Shown here: piece after piece, positions 37,370 through 48,166 of the stretch
How positions within the stretch are numbered: position 1 is the stretch's first letter
Layout of the letters: each line of letters begins with the position of its first letter
From: Aquilaria yunnanensis
Taxonomy: Eukaryota; Streptophyta; Magnoliopsida; Malvales; Thymelaeaceae
Assembly (NCBI GenBank): GCA_039654915.1
Contig: CM077599.1
Span: forward strand, 84,777,001 to 84,841,000
Length of the DNA stretch: 64,000 nt
Direction of reading: 5' to 3'
Position numbers and translations under genes: made by a program
The notes under the pieces: model-generated
What the model was told of the DNA's origin: nothing
Database searches by the model: none
What the model saw: the letters and a program-made list of their open reading frames with translations, nothing else

Positions 37370-38045
37370 AATGAAGTTTACATACCAAAATCTTTACTTA
37401 CATACAAGAGTCCTTAGTATACGTGCTGGATCCCACAATTTGCATGTTAAATTATCCACAGCATTATGGTATGTAAAATCACACATTTGATATGTGAAAA
37501 TGGTCATTCCATACACACACTGTTTCTTAAACATGAGTCCTTAATTTACATTTGAAGTCCTAACTTTAAATATCAAAGATCCTAAGTTACCCACAAAATT
37601 TTGGTATGTAAGATGACCCATCCAGTATGTAAATTGGTTCTCATGCTACAGTCTTTAATTTACTAACCAGATTCCCTATTTTACTACTGAAGGACCACTT
37701 TTACGTACTAGAGATTTAGTTACCAACAAAAATGGCTCTTACACAAGAGCCCTTATTTACATACCAAAGGCCTTAGTTTACATACTGAAGGACCATTCTA
37801 ATATATCATAATATCAAGGATTTTCTATTATCCACAGAACTCCAATATGAAAAATAAACTGGTTGTCATACTAGAGTCCATAATTTACTGACTAGAGACT
37901 TTAGTTTGTGTACCAAAGTCCTTAGTTTAGACACAAAAAAAATGATCTATACATACTAAGATTTTTAAACTGCCCACATAACTCCTTGTGTAAAATGGCC
38001 CATCTAGGCAAAATGGCAATCCAGTACATAAATTGGTCAAGTATT
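37370..38045. repeat. Degenerate minisatellite
   Basis: Variants of CCTTAGTTTACATACCAAAG recur many times. A longer block (CCACA, then GGTATGTAAAATGG, CCATCCAGTATGTAAATTGGT and CTAGAGTCCTTAATTTAC) recurs near 37454, 37587, 37833 and 37973 with variable spacing. Copies are heavily mutated. No coding frame and no constant repeat length, so this is an old tandem array. Confidence 0.6.
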
Positions 38046-39058
38046 TCAAGAAACTGAAACACTAGTTAAGAATTGAATTTGGTTGATGCATTGAATGGAA
38101 TTCGGTACTATTTGCACTTTCCTTTGTCCTCTTCTGACTCTGGACACCAATTGGTTAGTTCTATGCTTCCCTGGCTATTAAGTTCCCACTTAGTTTTAGG
38201 AGTTTCAAAAGAAAGAACCAAGTCCCACATCTGCTTGTACCAAGTGAAGTTAACAGCTTAGAAAGGAAAAAGTATAAATAGAATTCTTGATATTCTTGGA
38301 CCCTGTGTGTTGGGGCGGGCAGTATCTGTGACATACACTGTGGCTTTTAGAACAAATTTGTACTCTGTATACACTCTGCTATCAAGTTCACAAAAGCTTT
38401 TGGCGTCAAAACCATGATTCTGTGGCTGAATTTCTTCTTTATCACAAATTAAGAATTAAGGGAAGTGAGAGAGACACAAAACACAGAGGAAGGCTAACCT
38501 AACTAAGCCCATAATGCACACAAAATTCATTATGCTTGAACATATTTTCTATTATTTAACTCATAGAATGCTGTACTAAAAGGATTGATTTCAAATTGTG
38601 GCTTACCATATTTATGACAAGCAATCGACCGGTGAAAGCAGAAGAGACCTCCACCTACTGAAGTGCTTTCTCATATTTCAATGACGAAGGACCCTGATTA
38701 AAAAAAAATGGAGCCTCTCCAAATATTAGTGAATCAATGTTAGAGAACTCAATGGAATGCACATGACATTCAGAGATTGAATCAGCAAAAATGCAAAATG
38801 CCAAAGTAGCTGCCAAGAGCTGCACGTGTCATAAATACATAAAAGCAAGTTGGATACTATGGTTATTCTCTTACCAACGATACATCTCTCTGACTTTTGT
38901 TCGAAAAGTAGTGGTTTTCCCTCTGGAATCGATATGGAACTTGGAAGAACAAATCTCCAATCCAGGCTCTAAGAGCTTTGCCCTCCCAACCACTCCGTTG
39001 AAAGAAGCATCCTTCCTGCCCTTGTTAAACAGTGACAGAAAGGGATAGCAGTTGTGAA
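38046..39058. other. Non-coding spacer
   Basis: No recognisable gene. It contains short ORFs (38073-38261 and 38791-39048) without motifs. The last few hundred bases are likely the 3' untranslated region of the PPR gene on the minus strand. Confidence 0.4.
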
Positions 39059-40666
39059 CTAGTGCAAACAGAACATAATCTCCAAGATTCTGTGTGTCTC
39101 TTCAGTTCTGGGATGGGAATTGTCAACTGAGTAGAACTGATGAACTTGCCCATCAACCTCAATCCAACTGCAACCTGGAGTCTTGGAACCATTCTGCTTC
39201 TCAAACCTCTTCCTCACTGCTCTTACTTCATCCCACTTCCCTGACTCTGCATGTAAGTTTGCCAACATTATGCCATAATCCACATTCCTTGGATCAATTT
39301 CAACCAATTTCTCAACTGCAAATTTAGCCAAATCTGTATGACCAAACTTTTTACACCCATTTAGCAATGAACCCCAAACAACCTCATCGGGTTCCATCTT
39401 CATTGTCCTTACAACCTCTAATGCTTCTTCAAACTGTCCAGCTCTGCCTAGCAGATCTATAAGGCATCCATAGTGCTCAATGCGGGGTTCAATTTCATAA
39501 TAATGAGTCAACAACTTGAAATAAAATCGACCCTCGTCAAGCAGTGCACCATGAGCACAAGCATTCAACAAACCAATGAATGTAATACTGTCTGGCCTTA
39601 TACCGTCATCTTCACAGTGCAGCATTTTTTCAAACACTGAAATGGCCTCCTCACTTTCACCATGGAGGGCAAAAGAATTAATCATGGAATTCCAAAATGG
39701 CAAGCTTTTCTTTGCACTCATCTCAAAGATCATTCTCGCTGTCTGTAAGTTTCCACATTTACCATACATATCTACTAGAGCATTAGATACAAAAGAATCA
39801 CCTTCAAGACAATTTCGATAAGCATAACTATGGACCGACTTACCCAAGTGAAGCATGCCTGTATGGGCGCAAGCCGACAGTACGCACACTGTTGTAACCT
39901 GATTTGGTTTATTCTGTCGATGGTGCCTCTCTTCAGTCAGCGTCATCATCCTTCTGAAGAGTGAGATTGCCTCCGGGAACATCCCATTCTGCGTGCACCC
40001 AGCAATAATCGCATTCCAAGATGGAACATCTCTTTCAGGCATTTCATCGAACAGCAAAATAGCGTTGTCGATATCCCCAACCCTTGTGTATCCGGAAACC
40101 ATTGCGGTCCATGAGACAACGGTTCTTTCCGACATTTCATCAAATAGCTTCCTGGCAATCCCAAAATCAGAAGCCGATTTCGAATAAGCATCCACTAGAG
40201 CGGTTTGCACAACTGGGTATTCTCCAAACCCCGACTTCATCACCTGGGTGTGCACCGATTTGGTTGCTAGGGGCAGTGAAACCTCAGTGCTGGACTTCAA
40301 CACATGTGGGTAGATGAAATGGTTGGGGCGAGGAAGTCCACGGCGGAGCATGCGTCGGAAGAGGTCGATAGCGGACAACTGATCAGGGTGAGAAGCATAC
40401 GCAGTGATCATGGCAGTGTAGAGGAAAATGTTGGGAGAAAGGAGATGGTCGAAGACGAAGCGGGCGTACCGAAGGTCGGAGAGTCTGAGAGCGCAAAAGC
40501 GAACTAGCTTGAAAGCGAAGAACTGGGTCTGGGAGTGACCAAGGCTGACGAGAAAGGACTGGAGCTGCTTCAAATGGTTGAGGTGTCGGCATTTCTCGAG
40601 GATTGCTAGAACATGCTGGTTTAGGCTCGAGCACAACAGGTTTGAGACGGAGGCGGAAGACGACAT
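39059..40666 (-). CDS. Pentatricopeptide repeat protein, PLS class, E/E+ type (At1g33350-like)
   Basis: A single-exon, 535-residue protein, typical for plant PPR genes. From about residue 17 (LAILEKCRHLNHLKQL) it shows successive PLS-type repeats: FLYTAMITAYA, YPVVQTALVDAYS, VVSWTAMVSGYTRVGD, VPSWNAIIAGCTQNG, DSFVSNALVDMYGKCGN, LPFWNSMINSFALHGE and SITFIGLLNACAHG. The E and partial E+ motifs follow (RIEHYGCLIDLLGRAG, EVVWGSLLNGCKK, then GCSWIEVDGQVHQFYS and a HPRTEE end). No DYW domain is present. Such proteins bind organellar RNA in a sequence-specific way and often direct C-to-U editing with a DYW partner. I recall Arabidopsis At1g33350 (PCMP-E57) as very similar across the length. No clear breaks; the start is the first ATG of the frame. 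Confidence 0.93.
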   Translation of the reverse strand: MSSSASVSNLLCSSLNQHVLAILEKCRHLNHLKQLQSFLVSLGHSQTQFFAFKLVRFCALRLSDLRYARFVFDHLLSPNIFLYTAMITAYASHPDQLSAIDLFRRMLRRGLPRPNHFIYPHVLKSSTEVSLPLATKSVHTQVMKSGFGEYPVVQTALVDAYSKSASDFGIARKLFDEMSERTVVSWTAMVSGYTRVGDIDNAILLFDEMPERDVPSWNAIIAGCTQNGMFPEAISLFRRMMTLTEERHHRQNKPNQVTTVCVLSACAHTGMLHLGKSVHSYAYRNCLEGDSFVSNALVDMYGKCGNLQTARMIFEMSAKKSLPFWNSMINSFALHGESEEAISVFEKMLHCEDDGIRPDSITFIGLLNACAHGALLDEGRFYFKLLTHYYEIEPRIEHYGCLIDLLGRAGQFEEALEVVRTMKMEPDEVVWGSLLNGCKKFGHTDLAKFAVEKLVEIDPRNVDYGIMLANLHAESGKWDEVRAVRKRFEKQNGSKTPGCSWIEVDGQVHQFYSVDNSHPRTEETHRILEIMFCLH

Positions 40667-43554
40667 TCTTCGCCTGTGTTTGCTGATGGAAACTACAGAC
40701 AGAAATCCTCGTACATGTTTCTTCAGAGGTTAGAACAACGCGCTCCTCATCGTTTTCGCTTGTGTGCCTGGAGACATTATATACAGCGGGCAATTTTTTA
40801 TTTTCTCAGTCCTAAAATTGTCAGACGCTATCCGTCTAAATCCTCCCAAATTGGTGACTTTTTCATAAACATTCTGTTTCATTTAATGTATAAAAGGTCT
40901 CACAAGTCCTAAAATTTGATACTACTTTTTACTTGGCCTCCCATATCCATTATACATTATTCATTTTTTTTTTATCGTCTCAAAATTTTTAATCATTTTC
41001 ATATTTAATAGGTAAATTTGCTATATCATAACTATCATTTTAATATTAATTTTTTTATTCTTCTAAATTTACTTACAAAAGTAGAAGTTAAAAATGAAGA
41101 GAAGAATAATTTTTTCCTTATATTTTAATCTCTCCACCAAACTTCAATATTTGAAACAATATAAAACAAAGGAAGTAATATTTTATTATTAAAGCTTTTA
41201 ATAATGTTGTTATAACTTTTGTATGATGCTTCTTAGAAGTCCTAAAGCTATCATATTTGTCAATAGCCCCTTGCTAAATTGGCATTATATCTGTCATTGC
41301 TTTGTGTCTAGCCATAGTTTAAATCCTGACTTGTGTCTAGAGGTTTCTCTTATTTGTAGCTAAAGGATGAGCTTAGGTTGAGTGGAGCGAGGTCTAACGT
41401 AGACTTATTGTCATTGTGGCCGAATCAGGATTTTGAATTAGGGAAGCCGGACTTTGTTTTGAAAATACTTAAGAAATAAGGCAGTTCCACTATAAATATA
41501 AGATATTATTTTTAGTTTTAATTTTTTAGAATTAATATCATTTGAAATTTAATATCCTATTTATCTAATATTCACTTGAGTCATGTATATTTTTTAAAAA
41601 ATATTAAGTTGGACTTTTGTTCATGCCCAACTTCAAAAAATTAAAAATCAATTAAAAAAATCATTGTCTGTTATGCAAAAAAAAAAATATTTAAGTGATT
41701 TTTGGGCTTTGAAAGTGTAAAGTCTGATTGGTGCCTACAAGCTGAGCAAATAATTCTCATATGTAAAACAATCACTAATACTTACCTATCAATAATTTTC
41801 ACCAAATGCAACCTAAGAAACAAAACAAGGAAATTGAGAAAGAAATGGTCCAACCTAGGTAAATAATAGATAAATTATTATTTTTGAATGAGAAAAAAAA
41901 ACAAATGATCCATTATAAAAAAAACTAAAACTTAATACATTATTTGTTAGAAGATATAAAAATTGATAATTAGAAAACTTCATGAATGAACTATACATAA
42001 AAATTACTAAAAGAAAAACCATAAAAAAATCTATTGAAATAAAAAATAATTAAAATAATTGACCTTTTATGTTCCAATTCTTGCAAAAGGAAAAAAAGAT
42101 CTCAACATGCATTAACAAGAGAAAATTTGAAGAGAGGAGTTTATGTTAACGAGTGTCCCTAGGACACTTGATAAGGGTGTTTTTCTTATCTAATTTTTCA
42201 TCATGATAATTAATGCCAAGATTTTATAGTGTTAATACCTAAAATATCCCTCTTTACTATTTGCCAAAATTTTCATTATTTCATTAATTTTATAATTATC
42301 CTCTTCTTTTCTTTATTTTCCTCCTTGTTTAGTTAGGGAAGAGAAGTAAAATGAAATTTACCTAAGACTAGAAGTACTGAGGAAGGGGAGGTTTGACCGA
42401 AAATCAAATAAGGAAGAGAATGTAAAATAGCGTGATTTGTCTCAAAATTAATTAGATAATAAGATTGTGGAAAAATAATAAATAAAGGAAAGGCATTTTG
42501 AATATTTCAATAATATAAAATCATAACATTAATTATCATAAGGAATTTGTTTAAAGAAAAAACAACCGTAACAATTGCCTTGATTGGAGTCACCAGTTAA
42601 TAATAACATAACCGTTTCCCAAAATACAAATTCATCACTATCTGATAATCGAGATTTCAGGCAAAATTGATGCATATATATATCTCCACCTAAGGGGTTG
42701 AAAATATCTCAATATCGCAAAAAAAAAAAAAAGCAAGTCCAGAAATTAAAGGATGGATTTTTTTTACTTTTCCCCAATAAAAGGGAAGCAAATATAAAAT
42801 AAAAGAAGATAAGGTGGCGATAGGCGATAAAGTGAATTGGGTAGCTGGACCATGTTATATAGTTTAGAGTATTTTACATAACCCTAAAACTTAGATTTGA
42901 TTATAGTTGACCTTTTTTTATATCTATACTTTTTTCTCTACCGTAATTATATAATTTTTAAAATCTTAAATTAAATAATTTGATAATTAACTATATATAT
43001 ATCTTCGACTAATAGTTTGAAGTGTTTAATATTTTTTATTAACAGTTAACATTTAATAGAATGATTGTTTTATATTTATAAAGAGGGAAAAATAATTAAA
43101 ATGTTCATTAATTGTAAAAGAAGTTATTACGATAGTATGAAACTATTGAAAAACAATTATCGGATAGTATAAAAATCAGAATTTTAGAAAATGTAGATTT
43201 CTAGCTAAACCAAAAGAATGTAATTGTAATATCAACTTAGGTCTAGAAATAATTGTACATTATCCTGTTTATAAAGAAACAGGAAGTTGGTTATAAGCAT
43301 GTGTTATTCTTGTATCTAAATTTAATTTTTTCTATATTTTTAGTATCTAGAAGTTTTAATTGGGTCTCAACCATTCTAAACCCATGGATCCATTTTAATT
43401 TGAAGTAATTGCTTCATTCACAGAACTCGAACCATAATATATTATTTATTAACAATCTAGAAGTTGGCCTTAACCATGTGTTATTCTTATATTTTAATTT
43501 GGTTATTGTGGATTTTAACCAAGAGAAAAAAGGTAGGAAAAAAAAAACAGAACA
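40667..43554. other. Long AT-rich intergenic region
   Basis: No gene is visible. The first part is the upstream region of the PPR gene. About 42142-42595 may be a decayed MITE (listed separately). Two direct copies of AGAAGTTGG..TAA.CATGTGTTATTCTT occur at about 43284 and 43458, in the promoter region of the B-box gene. Confidence 0.4.
42142..42595. mobile_element. Possible decayed MITE with long inverted arms
   Basis: The arm starting GAGTGTCCCTAGGACACTTG and containing CATGATAATTAATG..AAGATTTTATA matches, inverted, the arm at 42480-42595 containing TATAAAATCATAACATTAATTATCATA. Arms are about 100 bp with many mismatches. The ends and target duplication are unclear. Confidence 0.35.
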
Positions 43555-43561
43555 TATATAA
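43555..43561 (+). promoter_or_regulatory. Likely TATA box of the B-box gene
   Basis: TATATAA lies about 45 bp before the ATG at 43607, leaving room for a short leader of about 15-25 bases. Confidence 0.5.
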
Positions 43562-43606
43562 CTTAACGCGCAGAGAGAAATTACTGGACTCAAAAAGGAC
43601 AGAGAG

Positions 43607-44200
43607 ATGAAGAAGTGTGAGCTCTGCAATAATTCAGGCAAAATATACTGCGAGTCAGATGAAGCCACCTTGTGCTGGGACTGTGACTCCAAAGTTCATG
43701 GAGCCAACTTTCTGGCCGCCAAGCATTCCAGAGCTCTGCTCTGCCACCATTGCCAGTCCCCGACACCCTGGTCCGGCGGCGGCCCCAAGCTCGGTGACAC
43801 CATCTGCGTCTGCAACGACTGTCTCAGTAGAAGTACTGCAGCTGGTTTAAGGAAAGGAGAAGGTCAAGATCACAGGCAGCATGGTCGCGATGGGGGAAAC
43901 GAAGAAGAAGAAGAAGAAGAAGAAGAAGGTGAACAAGGTGAAGGTGGTGATGACGATCTAGATTGTGGTGACGATGACGATGAAGAAGATGAAGAAAACC
44001 AAGTAGTTCCATGGATAGCTCCAAGCTCGTCCACCAGCCAAGAAGGTGCCGCCGGCGCCCGTGGAGGGTCCCGGAATGGTTTTTCCGCAGGAACAGATCA
44101 ACATTCTGCTGGAGTAAGATCTTGTTCCGTCTTCCTGTTAAACGTTTTTCACTCAACCTCTGGAACTTTATTTTATTTTATTTTATTTTATTTATTATTA

Positions 44201-44231
<31 letters not shown>

Positions 44232-44283
44232 GAAGCGGAATCGTGATTTGGGCAGCTCGTCATCGTCATCTGCAGGAGGATGA
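43607..44283 (+). CDS. Single B-box zinc-finger protein, short BBX32-like
   Basis: Exons 43607-44113 and 44236-44283 join in phase 0 across a 122-bp intron (GTAAG donor, TTTGAAG acceptor), giving 184 residues. The B-box is complete: C4, C7, C15, D18, C23, C26, H31, H40, in the plant C-x2-C-x7-C-x2-D-x4-C-x2-C-D-x3-H-x8-H spacing. Further Cys/His pairs (CHHC, then CVCNDC) follow. After about residue 85 come long Glu and Asp runs, then the ENQVVPW motif seen in single-B-box BBX proteins. No CCT domain is present. Such proteins act by protein-protein contacts in light signalling and flowering. The C-terminus is short compared with BBX32 (about 225 residues), and the last 15 codons are Ser-rich. 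The intron holds TTTTA/TTTA repeats. Confidence 0.85.
44162..44229. repeat. TTTTA/TTTA microsatellite inside the B-box gene intron
   Basis: Runs of TTTTA shift into TTTA/TTTAT and fill most of the second half of the 122-bp intron, directly before its acceptor site. Confidence 0.85.
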
Positions 44284-46114
44284 ATTTTGTCAAGCAAATC
44301 TGCATCTTCTTCGCATACTTTCATTCCATAAAATCTGCAAAAGATCTTCATGCGGGGATATCTGGAAAAAGCTCTTAAGATTAATTCGTTAATGGAGTTT
44401 TTCACTAACATACATTGTTCTGTTCTCTAATATAGTAAGGTTGGATGACTTTTCTTTTCATAATAATGTGTTGATCCAAAATCATACTGTATCATTATCA
44501 TATTGCATATTTTTATGTTCCTTTCCTTTAAAAGTGTAAAGACCTACTTAATTAATGACGATTCAATACTAGCTTTATATCCTAGCATTTTTCTTAAAAA
44601 TTTAGAATTATTAGAGAACAATAGTGCAAGAGACATTATACCGCATATATATATATATATATATATATATTTGTATTCGCAATCATTATAAGTACATGGA
44701 TTAGAAGATACTACAGAAAGATAAAGTACTTAAACAGGAATAAATTTTCAAGCACAAACGTAGATTCGATTCTATTGATTAACCACCAAATTACGTGATC
44801 AGTTTCATCCATCATCCATGTTAATGTTTTGATGAGTAACAAAACTAGATCATCTCTCTCAAGTGATGAAAATCCTGATTTCATTCATCAACTTTCATGA
44901 ATCTGCCTAATTAGCCCCTATGTAAAAGTTGGTACACGATCACACCTTTAATAGCTAGGTTAAGAACAAGAGGAAAATGTGAATTAAAGGGAAAGGATTG
45001 TACGGGAATTTACCTTTCAACTTGATTGTTTCTTTTGTTGATTTAAAGTTATAATTAATTAGATCATTTCAATCCTACTATCCTACTTGAAGTGGCAAAG
45101 AGATATCAGGATATCAGTGACTTTAGAGATCCCTCATTATCAATATTCTCATAATGTCTTAATATTAGGTTTAATTGTCTCTTTGTATTGAACAAATTAG
45201 CATTCCCCTATTATAATTATAATTCCTTTAACCCAATACTTACTTTACTGATTTTATGTACCAAAAAATAAAAAATAGATCGCTTCAGCTTTTATATAGC
45301 TTTGGATATTCCACGTGCATACCACAAGCCAACCTATACGACCTATTTTTTTAATTGCAAGTTGATTTTGGTTGCCCATGTTGGTTTTCGAGAGGGTTGA
45401 TGAAAAGAGTAAGATACTAAAGATTACTCACAGCTGCTTTGGCAATATTAATTATTTGGTACCTCAAGAATTTCTTTCAATTATTATGTTCACTTTAAGG
45501 GTTGAAAAAAATAAAATAAATAACATAAAACGATATTATATGTGGAACTATTTTGGCGATCTTTCCGAGCTTATCCTCCACCAGCTCGCTTTACTATCAT
45601 ACTTACGACTGCTGGTGCCATGTTTATGCCTTCCAAATTAGCGCCCTTTTGTACGCCCTACAAGTAAAATGTAAAATATGTCCTTATGTCCTTTTCCTTA
45701 CCGATCATCTCTTATTATCTCATCCATGGCCTTCAATTTTGTGAAATTTTGTGGTATTTTGTGTGAAATTCATTTGTCATAGGTATATGTATGATGTTTG
45801 GTATAAAAGTTTTCATAATACAACATTTTTTCATATAAAATATCATAATATATCATGTTATTTCACATATCATTGAGCTTTTGTATATACTTTGTTGGTT
45901 AATTTACCACAGTGTTTCAAAAGATATATACTACGGTATGCAGTTTACTGTGGTGCATGGGTATTAAGGCAGTTTTTTTTTTATCATTTTATATCAAAGT
46001 ACAATAAGTGAATATACATACACACACATATAACGAAAAAAATATAATTAATGTACATATTTTGACATAAATATTAATTTTATATTTTATTTACAAACAA
46101 ATTTAGTTGGTATT
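44284..46114. other. AT-rich intergenic region
   Basis: Downstream region of the B-box gene. It contains an (AT)n run at 44645-44670. Short ORFs show no motifs. No transposon ends could be assigned. Confidence 0.4.
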
Positions 46115-48166
46115 TGTTGACACCCAATTTTCTCCGGGCATTAACTTTTTGTTAAGTTTTAGATTAGGAAAATTAGTTTAGGAGGCATTTTCATTTTTAG
46201 GGATTATTTGGTCATTTGTTAGGAGTTTGGGTCATTTTTTTCATTTCAGGCTTTTGCATAATTATTGAGTCTAGTTACATTTAGGTTGCATTATTATTTT
46301 GGTCTATAAATCTTTAGGAGTTTTAAGTGGTCATATAGGGTAGAAATAGGAACTAATTTAGTGTAGGCACTAATTTGGAGTCTGAAAAGTTTTGTAGGGT
46401 CAATTTGGGCAAAAAGGAAAGTTTGGGAGGAAATTGGGGATTTTTAGAAAGTTTTTAGCAAATTTTGAAAGCTTGGGATTAATCTGTCAAAATTGGAAAA
46501 TTTGAGGTAAATCTGTCAAAAATTGAAAGTTTGGGAAAAATCTGACGAAATCCTGAAATTCTAGGAAAATCTGGTAATTTTGGCAAAGATTTGGGCTTAA
46601 TTGACAGATTAAAGAAGTATCGAGTGAAATTGAAAATTTGAATAGAGTTTGGGGCAAAACAGCAACTTAAGAGTTTTTATGGACTTAAATTAGTATTTTG
46701 ACTAAAACTCTTTAAAATTGAATTTGGATCAGTTTTAAACTTGAGAAACCTAGTTAATCTCGCCTAAGACTTCCTAGTATAAATATGGCTCACTATTGAC
46801 ATGAGAAGGGGGAGAAAAACGAAACCCTAAGCTTGGTTCGGAAAAAAGAGAAAACTGCACTCTGCAGCCCCTGATTCTTCGCTAATTCTCTCCCAGAAAC
46901 CCTAGCTTCTTCCCGGAGCCGCCGCCGCCCCTGGTTTTTCCCATGTTCGCCGCCTGACGCCTCCAGTCTGCTCTCGCCATTCTCTCTTCCTCCTCCACCA
47001 CGTTTCTCTCTTCTCCCTCCGCCGTTGTTCTCTCAGCCCTCGCCGTCGCCGCTCCAGCTTCGCCTTTCGTCCGGTCGCCCGTCAGCTGCCCCAGCTCTCT
47101 CTCTCGGCGCGTCGCCTCCCAGCCGTCGCTCGTCCTCCCTGTTGCTTTCCTCCTCCGCCGTCGTCCGTGCCCAGGCGCTCCCCTGCTTCCGCCGTCGTCG
47201 GCCACGGACTCATCCCCCAAGCTCCGCCGCTCCTCCGTCGTCGACGAAAACGGAGAATCAGAGAGAGATCCGGCCAGAGACCCGCGACCCGACCCGTTTT
47301 TAATCCGGTTTCTGACCAAGTCAACTTTTCGGTAAAACCCCTTTTTAGCCCTCTTGACTTTCTGTTTCGTTCCTACAAGTCACTAACTTCCTCTTTTTTT
47401 GCAGATTGACCATTGACAGCAAGTTTTTTTTGTTTTCTTTTTATTCTGTTTTTCTTTGTTTCTTTCTTATTTATTTGTTTTGGTCACTCATTAACTGCTG
47501 TCATTAAATCTTCATAAAAACATAACCTAGTGTGTTTTGTTTATTTTATTTTATTTTATTTTTCTTAAACTACTTCAGTTATTTTATTTTATTTTTTATT
47601 AACTAACTTTAGGATCATGCAATTTGGTTTTAGGATCTCATAATGTGTCTTAGAATAAATAATAATTAGTTCTTTAATTGCTTAGATTTTATTTATTTCT
47701 CATTATCTAGACATTAGCAAGAAATCAAATGAAGATAACTCTTTTTATATTTTTAGTACTTGACATTTATTTTTCAGGATGTCTGTTCTCGGTGGTTTGA
47801 TAAAATCCCGAGACAGATTGTTTATTCCATATTCGGTTGGTCTGATAAGATCCCCGGTTTGGAATTAAAAATTAAATAAAAATTCATAAAAATCACTTTA
47901 AATCAAAGATTATATCAAGAAATAAATGGTTAGTAAAAGATAAAACTGAATCTCATGGTACCAATTCTCGGGCGCTTTAATAGGGTTATTTTAGCATAAC
48001 CGACTCATGATCTTAGAATCTCTTGCAGACCATTTTTCAGGTATCCAATCAATCGGGCGCTTTAATAGGGTTATTTTAGCATAACCGACTCATGATCTTA
48101 GAATCTCTTGCAGACCATTTTTCAGGTATCCAATCAACCTAGGTAAACTGATTGGTGGCGACTCCT
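46115..48166 (+). mobile_element. 5' LTR and primer-binding site of a Tat/Ogre-type gypsy element, truncated
   Basis: The LTR begins TGTTGACACCC and ends shortly before TTGGTGGCGACTCCT (48152-48166), the primer-binding context of Tat/Ogre elements. A TATAAATA lies at 46778-46785, followed by a GC-rich, CT-rich leader (about 46860-47330). The TGTTCTCGGT...GATAAAATCCCGAGACAGATTG motif near 47782 and its partner near 47838 are typical of the end of such LTRs. The internal domain (gag-pol) is missing within the window. The last part carries an 85-bp tandem duplication (47968-48052 and 48053-48137). Confidence 0.75.
47968..48137 (+). repeat. Perfect 85-bp tandem duplication at the LTR end
   Basis: Two adjacent copies starting TCGGGCGCTTTAATAGGG and ending GTATCCAATCAA appear identical throughout. 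The second copy ends 14 bp before the primer-binding site. Confidence 0.95.

Noticed and set aside
37370..38045. Repeat cluster considered as a CRISPR-like array
   Set aside because: Repeats and spacing are irregular and diverged, and this is plant nuclear DNA.
46882..47319. 145-codon Arg/Gly-rich minus-strand ORF and overlapping plus-strand ORFs
   Set aside because: Arise from the GC-rich, CT-rich leader of the Tat/Ogre LTR; composition is typical of chance frames in such sequence.
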